Shown here: piece after piece, positions 6,004 through 8,550 of the stretch
How the letters are laid out: each line of letters opens with the position of its first letter
How positions within the stretch are numbered: position 1 is the stretch's first letter
DNA from: Eubacterium sp.
GTDB lineage: Bacteria > Bacillota_A > Clostridia > Lachnospirales > Lachnospiraceae
DNA: 8,550 nucleotides
NCBI GenBank assembly: GCA_024687845.1
Contig: JAILEL010000434.1
Span: 1 to 8,550, forward strand
Reading direction: 5' to 3'
Notes under the pieces: generated by a model
Seen by the model: the letters and a program-made list of their open reading frames with translations, nothing else
Told to the model about the DNA's origin: nothing
Database searches by the model: none
Position numbers and translations under genes: made by a program

Positions 6004-7386
6004 CTACTTCATGAATACAAAGCTTTCCAGTTCAAACAGGCTTCTTCCCTTGAAATAGTCGGCCATCCATCCACTGTAATCTGTTTCAAATGTGAAGTAA
6101 ACCGCATGTCTTCCTGTAACTGCATCGATTACTGCAGTAATTACTTCATCATCATGTCCTATTTCTATACTTCCTATCTTGGTACCAACTGTCTTGCAGG
6201 TCTCAAGTTTATCTGCACCGTCTACTCCATCTATATAGATATTCATTCTGCAATTCGTACCTAATCCGCGTACTTTTGCAGCAAATTCCATAGTCTTGCT
6301 TCCAAAATCTTCGCCAAAATCAAAATATCTGTATCCGATAATTGTCTCAGTAGTTATATTTCTGATAAATCGTGAGAATACATTTCTCTCTGTGATAAAT
6401 GCCCCTCCTGTCAAAACACAAGCCATATCCGCATCTGTTATCTGGTAAGGATTAAGTGAATCTTCAAAACCAAGGCAGGTTGTTTCTACCATAGGAATAG
6501 TTCCGTCTGGAAGTATCTCTATCTTCTCAACGCATCCACGTCTTGACATTATAGTTCCATTAGTCATTCTGTGATAGAAAATATACCACTGACCGTTCAC
6601 CTTCATGATTGAACCATGGTCATTTCCTCCTGGATAATCAACACCACTATCTATGATATATCCACGGAATTTAAATGGTCCCATCGGGCTGTCAGAGGTT
6701 GCATAGGCAAGCTTTGGACAATCATTTGGCGAATAAATCATATAATAAGTATCGCCTATTTTACGCATGGAAGCCGCCTCAAAAAACAGCTTCTCCTTCG
6801 TATCAAATCCATCCTCAGGTTTTACTTCACATGGAATAAAATCCTGCTGGAAGGTATCATCCAGTATTTCATACATGTTATCTGCATTCAGCTCAGCCAT
6901 ATATGATCTGAGATAGCCACAGTATATGTAAGCTCTTCCGTCATCATCAACAAAAACTGCAGGATCGATGAATATTCCGTCATTACATTTTTCAGCTGGA
7001 ACATTATATTTATATTTTGAAACAAGCTTAAATGGACCTTCTGGACGGTCACTTACAGCAACGCAGCCCTTCTTACCTTCTATGTAGGCATAGAGGTAGT
7101 ATTTTCCATCCTTCTCGACAACGTCAGGAGCAAATAACTTCGAATCATCATCTGTCCAGTCTGTATCAGCCTCATAATCTCTGGTTTTTCCAACTCTGAA
7201 AATATCTCCATGGCACACCCATTGATTAGGATTCTCAACAGGAGCACTCCAGCATTTCAGAACGCAGTCACAGAAGCTGCCTGCTCCAGACTTATCATGT
7301 GATCCATATATATAGATTCGGTCCCCAAATACTCTTGGTTCTCCATCGGGAATATATTCCCATCTTGGTAAATATGGATTTGACAT
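6004..7386 (-). CDS. Glycoside hydrolase family 43 protein with C-terminal CBM6-like domain
   Basis: Five-bladed beta-propeller glycosidase; GH43 members act mainly on xylosides, arabinosides or galactosides by inversion. The 460 residues have no signal peptide, so it should act in the cytoplasm on imported oligosaccharides. Predicted catalytic residues are base Asp14 (PDGEPRVF, aligning without gaps to the DPHVHVF type), pKa modulator Asp141 (FIDPAVFVDDDG) and acid Glu203 (FFEAASMRKIGDTYY). FAPDVVEKDGKYYLY (85-99) is another family signature. Residues about 320-460 look like a beta-sandwich of the CBM6 type, often fused to GH43. The ATG at 7386 follows GGGGG by 9 bases; an upstream ATG at 7455 would overlap the isomerase and lacks family sequence. 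It lies 46 bases after the isomerase, probably in one operon. The substrate cannot be assigned; the neighbouring sugar isomerase is the only hint. Confidence 0.85.
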   Translation of the reverse strand: MSNPYLPRWEYIPDGEPRVFGDRIYIYGSHDKSGAGSFCDCVLKCWSAPVENPNQWVCHGDIFRVGKTRDYEADTDWTDDDSKLFAPDVVEKDGKYYLYAYIEGKKGCVAVSDRPEGPFKLVSKYKYNVPAEKCNDGIFIDPAVFVDDDGRAYIYCGYLRSYMAELNADNMYEILDDTFQQDFIPCEVKPEDGFDTKEKLFFEAASMRKIGDTYYMIYSPNDCPKLAYATSDSPMGPFKFRGYIIDSGVDYPGGNDHGSIMKVNGQWYIFYHRMTNGTIMSRRGCVEKIEILPDGTIPMVETTCLGFEDSLNPYQITDADMACVLTGGAFITERNVFSRFIRNITTETIIGYRYFDFGEDFGSKTMEFAAKVRGLGTNCRMNIYIDGVDGADKLETCKTVGTKIGSIEIGHDDEVITAVIDAVTGRHAVYFTFETDYSGWMADYFKGRSLFELESFVFMK

Positions 7387-7432
7387 TGTAATAGTCCCCC
7401 TTTTATATTTGTTGTTACTATTCACCGTTAAC

Positions 7433-8550
7433 TCAAAAAGCATTCTTAATATCACTTATATATTTTGCAATAGAAACATCTGCTCTTCCATAAGGAATCA
7501 GCATAGCCTGAAATGCGTGATAAAGATCTGATTTACCCGGCCAGACTGTTTCCTTAAGCTGATTTTTTTCATCCAGCTGATGAAACCAGGAGCCACAGGA
7601 ATGGTCGAGTACTACGTTATCAAGATAATTCATAAATGTAGAATAATCCTCAGCATATTTCTTACGTCCTGTAACTCTGTAAAGAACAGCTGATGTATTA
7701 ATAGCCTCTGCCAAGGTCCAGTGCATTCTGTCATTCACTACAGGTCTTCCTTCCCAGTCGGTTGTATAGACGATTCCATCCTCGCCATCAGCATGCCACG
7801 CATCACTCACTGCTCTGTCATACAGTCTGCAGGCTGCTTCTATATACTTATTCTTATCTGAATATCTGTGAGTATAATCACTTCCATCTGATTCAAAGTC
7901 ATCCAGATTATCAACTGACATACACCACTGCACAATCAGTCTTGCCCATTCTATCCCATGTCCGGGAGTTGCACCATATGGCTTAAATGGATCATCCGGC
8001 TTTTCTATGTTCTTATCCAGCTCAGGTTCCCAGTTCTCTGTAAAATGCTCCGGAATCCTGTAATCGTTCTCCTCTGCCCAGCCGATCACCCTGTCGATGA
8101 TTCTACCAGCCCTTACGCGATATTTCTCATATTTTTTCGAAGTATCTTGGAAGTCCGCCACTGCAAGAAAAGCTTCAACACTATGCATATTGGCATTAAG
8201 TCCGCGATAACTGTCCAACCTGGTAAACTCTGTATTCCAGGTATCACATGAAAGCCCTTCTTCTTCATTCCAGAAATATCTGTCATATATTTCAAGCGCA
8301 TCTTCAAGAAGTTCTTCGGCACCTTCAACTCCTGCAAGGATAGCTGATGTGGCAGCAAGGATGACAAAGGCATGAGCATAGCACTGTTTATCTGGCAATT
8401 TCTCTCCTGAAGCAGTAAGTCCTGCGTACCAGCCACCATTTTCATCATCATGAAGTTCACCTAATAGCCCTCTTACTGCGGCTTCGGCAAGCTCACCACA
8501 ATCAACTAAAGCTCTGTTTTGTAGCATCTTTCCGATGCTATATACATGAG
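7433..8550 (-). CDS. AGE-family aldose-ketose isomerase, YihS-like (5' partial)
   Basis: N-acylglucosamine 2-epimerase superfamily enzyme with an (alpha/alpha)6 barrel. It resembles E. coli YihS, which interconverts sulfoquinovose with its ketose and also mannose with fructose. The frame stays open to the window edge, and the residues before the ATG at 8527 (HVYSIGK) still match YihS (HVYS), so that ATG is internal and roughly 50 N-terminal residues are missing. Counting from the Met at 8527, matches include YRGLNANMHSVEAF (107-120), ATPGHGIEW (186-194), GIVYTTDWEGRPVV (251-264) and VWPGKSDLYH (328-337). His115, His190, Glu193 and His337 correspond to catalytic-site YihS residues 176, 248, 251 and 383. 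The positions of Gln362 and Gln379 in YihS, which I recall as sulfonate contacts, are His316 and Ser333 here, favouring a neutral sugar such as mannose. It is the first visible gene of the right module. Confidence 0.87.
   Translation of the reverse strand, partial: HVYSIGKMLQNRALVDCGELAEAAVRGLLGELHDDENGGWYAGLTASGEKLPDKQCYAHAFVILAATSAILAGVEGAEELLEDALEIYDRYFWNEEEGLSCDTWNTEFTRLDSYRGLNANMHSVEAFLAVADFQDTSKKYEKYRVRAGRIIDRVIGWAEENDYRIPEHFTENWEPELDKNIEKPDDPFKPYGATPGHGIEWARLIVQWCMSVDNLDDFESDGSDYTHRYSDKNKYIEAACRLYDRAVSDAWHADGEDGIVYTTDWEGRPVVNDRMHWTLAEAINTSAVLYRVTGRKKYAEDYSTFMNYLDNVVLDHSCGSWFHQLDEKNQLKETVWPGKSDLYHAFQAMLIPYGRADVSIAKYISDIKNAF

Noticed and set aside
7339..7347. Apparent Glu16 in place of the GH43 catalytic base (GEP instead of ADP)
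   Set aside because: An ungapped alignment of PDGEPRVF with DPHVHVF-type family members places Asp14 at the base position, so no catalytic residue is missing.
8054..8071. Partial operator-like sequence TGTAATCGTTCTCC in the isomerase gene
   Set aside because: Only the left half matches the operator; it ends CC rather than CA and lies deep within coding sequence away from any promoter.
8113..8460. 115-residue minus-strand open frame inside the isomerase gene
   Set aside because: It is in another frame of a gene with clear YihS-like homology throughout and has no recognisable motif of its own.
8525..8527. ATG as the start of the isomerase
   Set aside because: The frame is open upstream to the window edge, the residues before it still match YihS, and no ribosome site precedes it; it is an internal Met.
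8522..8540. Perfect 7-bp inverted repeat TAGCATC/GATGCTA with a 5-base loop
   Set aside because: It lies within conserved isomerase coding sequence and has no T-run; probably incidental.
1..8550. CRISPR arrays, tRNA or rRNA genes, insertion sequences, phage genes
   Set aside because: No spaced direct repeats, RNA gene sequences, transposase motifs or terminal repeats were seen; the window is a coherent carbohydrate locus.

Overview
All seven genes lie on the minus strand, so transcription runs from the right edge to the left. AT-leaning sequence with AT-rich intergenic gaps, Shine-Dalgarno sites of the AAAGGAGG type, TTG start codons, LacI/CcpA-type operators and a Glc-family PTS permease point to a low-GC Gram-positive anaerobe. 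Gut or rumen Lachnospiraceae (Butyrivibrio/Roseburia-like) is my best guess. That is inference from gene content; no taxonomic marker is present.

Right-hand module (8550 to about 4830): a YihS-like AGE-family aldose-ketose isomerase, cut at its 5' end by the window edge; a cytoplasmic GH43 glycosidase with a C-terminal CBM6-like domain; and a PfkB-family fructokinase. A stem-loop terminator at 4830-4856 closes this module.

Left-hand module (about 4853 to 1): an amylosucrase-type GH13 enzyme, a LacI-family repressor, a HAD-IIB (Cof-type) phosphatase whose TTG start sits one base past the repressor stop, and a sucrose-type PTS EIIBC permease that runs off the left edge. Two sigma-A-like promoters are clear: TTGCAC-17-TATAAT before the amylosucrase and TTGACA-17-TATAGT before the permease. 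Each has a CpG-centred 14-bp operator just after its -10 box, at about +1 and +5. Both fit TGWAAWCGWTTWCA, which suits either the encoded LacI-type repressor or CcpA (cre).

How the genes may work together: the PTS would import sucrose as sucrose-6-phosphate, but no GH32 sucrose-6-phosphate hydrolase lies in the window. The disaccharide enzyme is instead an amylosucrase homologue, expected to use unphosphorylated sucrose and yield alpha-glucan plus fructose. The HAD phosphatase between the repressor and the permease could bridge this gap by removing the phosphate. Fructokinase would then recover the fructose. The YihS-like isomerase could also feed fructokinase by converting mannose to fructose. 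This PTS, phosphatase and amylosucrase route is the main hypothesis from the window and is untested. All gaps between genes are shorter than 300 bases.
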